From the NCBI GenBank assembly GCA_963696025.1, contig CAVOII010000007.1, forward strand, positions 1-64,000: a stretch of DNA of 64,000 nt, in the 5' to 3' direction. How positions within the stretch are numbered: the stretch's first letter is position 1; each line of letters starts with the position of its first letter. Made by a program: the position numbers and the translations under genes. The notes under the pieces were generated by a model. That model had not been told where the DNA came from. It did not search any database and was given only the letters and a program-made list of their open reading frames with translations. This document shows, in pieces, positions 63,041 through 64,000 of this stretch. This DNA is from JABCYV01 sp963696025. GTDB taxonomy: Bacteria > Acidobacteriota > Terriglobia > Terriglobales > Acidobacteriaceae.

Positions 63041-64000
63041 CTAGGGCTCGACCTTATACATCGCCATCATTCCCATATCCATGTGCTCGTCGACGTGGCA
63101 GTGATAGAGCCAGATCCCCGGGTCATCCGGGATCATGTCAACGGTCAGCATCTGCGCGGGACCGCCCAGCAGGACCACGTCGCTGCGCCTTCCGTTCTCC
63201 AGGATAACGTTACCGTGCCAATGCGGCGTGTGGAAATTGGTGCCTTCTCCGATCGTCGCCAGATACCAGCGCACACGCTCCCCTTTCTTCATGGTCATCA
63301 TCGGCATGTTGCCGAAGAGGTATCCATTGATGGTGCCTTTGTTGTTGGCCGCCGCGAACCCTGTGCCCGTAGCCAAGACATTCCCCTCGTTGTCCGCAGG
63401 TTTGAAGTCCAGCTTGTCCACACCCTTGGGATCACCGGTATAGGTTTGAATGTTGTGATCGAGATACCAGCTCGTGTTTTCGTCAAAAATCATGAACAGG
63501 CTCACGAACTCGCGATCCACATCCTTGGGCCGGCCGTCGGGTCCGGCCACGCCGGCGCGACTGATGATGATGGTACCAACCAGACCACTCTCCACGTCTT
63601 TTGTGGAATGCGAGTGGTATAGCCAGACGATCGAACTGGGATCGTTTGGCCCCGGGCCGGCACGCTCTGGAACCTGCCAGATGTAAACGTGAGTGTGTCC
63701 GGGCGCGACGTTGTCGTCTTCCTTGTCGGCTCCGGAAGTACCGTCATCGTAGGACGAACCTTCCGAGTCCTTGTTATAGAAAACTCCATGGGGATGCATG
63801 CTGTAGGAGTGGGTGGCGTTGTTCTTGAAAACTACTCGGATGGTGTCGCCCACTTCGCCGCGGAGAACCGGCCCAAGGATTCCAAGATGTTCCCACTGCG
63901 GCGGCCGCGGCTTGAGTTTGGTGAAACTCTCGTCGGTATACTCGCGGTAAACGGCTTTGCGATAAACCTTGCCGATACGATGCGGGCCTTGCTCAATGAA
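63041..64000 (-). CDS. Multicopper oxidase (N-terminus off window)
   Basis: At least 319 residues, continuing past 64000. Copper-ligand pairs: HPHGVFY, YHSHSTKD, HTPHWHG and the type 1/3 cluster YHCHVDEHMDMGMM near the end. Layout fits a ceruloplasmin/hephaestin- or nitrite-reductase-like oxidase. It should couple electron removal from metal or organic substrates to oxygen. Stops about 90 bp before pgsA. Substrate and export signal cannot be judged. Confidence 0.9.
   Translation of the reverse strand, partial: FIEQGPHRIGKVYRKAVYREYTDESFTKLKPRPPQWEHLGILGPVLRGEVGDTIRVVFKNNATHSYSMHPHGVFYNKDSEGSSYDDGTSGADKEDDNVAPGHTHVYIWQVPERAGPGPNDPSSIVWLYHSHSTKDVESGLVGTIIISRAGVAGPDGRPKDVDREFVSLFMIFDENTSWYLDHNIQTYTGDPKGVDKLDFKPADNEGNVLATGTGFAAANNKGTINGYLFGNMPMMTMKKGERVRWYLATIGEGTNFHTPHWHGNVILENGRRSDVVLLGGPAQMLTVDMIPDDPGIWLYHCHVDEHMDMGMMAMYKVEP

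Noticed and set aside
1..64000. CRISPR array, prophage or rRNA operon
   Set aside because: No regular spacer-repeat pattern, phage structural genes or rRNA-like stretches were seen.

Overview
The window most resembles a chromosomal stretch of an Acidobacteriota (Koribacter/Terriglobia-like) soil bacterium. This is an inference from gene content and style, not from a marker-gene search. Pointers are a fused AroD-AroE, an rpsB-tsf-pyrH-frr block beside rplM-rpsI, an S2 with a long acidic tail, a TonB protein beginning MFADSL, sigma-like proteins paired with receiver domains, and many degenerate intergenic repeats.

Layout. 1-5015: tripartite RND efflux operon (adaptor, pump, outer-membrane lipoprotein), reading leftward and cut by the window edge. 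5156-10172: signalling operon with a six-PAS histidine kinase, a FixJ-type regulator, a lone receiver and a sigma-factor-like protein. 10348-18300: accessory zone with an AraC/SnoaL divergon, a truncated tRNA-Met 3' end, a frameshifted SDR gene, a TetR/azoreductase/DoxX locus, small zinc-ribbon and HicB-like genes, a frameshifted RibD-like reductase, a transposase remnant and diverged repeats. 18510-30494: an envelope/secretion cluster with two paralogous PAS-LuxR regulators, an AMIN + FecR-like protein, a GAF-TM-TonB_C fusion, a four-Ig lipoprotein and a small secreted protein that share an 8-cysteine domain, a PilZ protein, an STN-like protein and a SurA-like/DsbA fusion. 30691-46085: housekeeping and envelope genes (GT4, glyA, a broken GNAT gene, an ABHD18-type hydrolase, alr, a broken tonB-like gene, skp, bamA, a molybdopterin oxidoreductase carrying repeat insertions, a GyrI-like protein). 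46139-51045: frr, pyrH, tsf, rpsB, rpsI, rplM and a DksA-type protein. 51315-64000: a decayed phosphatase-like gene, M28 peptidase, orphan GvpL/F, aroDE, a secreted protein, a truncated PIN toxin, chrA, AMMECR1, pgsA and a partial multicopper oxidase.

The most promising novelty is the 19-30 kb cluster. Two secreted proteins share an 8-Cys domain. One is followed directly by a chaperone-disulfide oxidase fusion. The control regions of the Ig lipoprotein, of the LuxR-B/26558 divergon and of the 8-Cys protein carry related dyads ending in TAGTC (two close matches plus two more distantly related tandem sites), which could be the targets of the paralogous LuxR proteins. TonB_C, STN, FecR-like and AMIN modules in the same cluster suggest an envelope-spanning surface system that is not a standard one.

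Six probable indels and one nonsense codon interrupt otherwise recognisable genes. They could be real decay or base-level assembly errors, and raw reads would decide.
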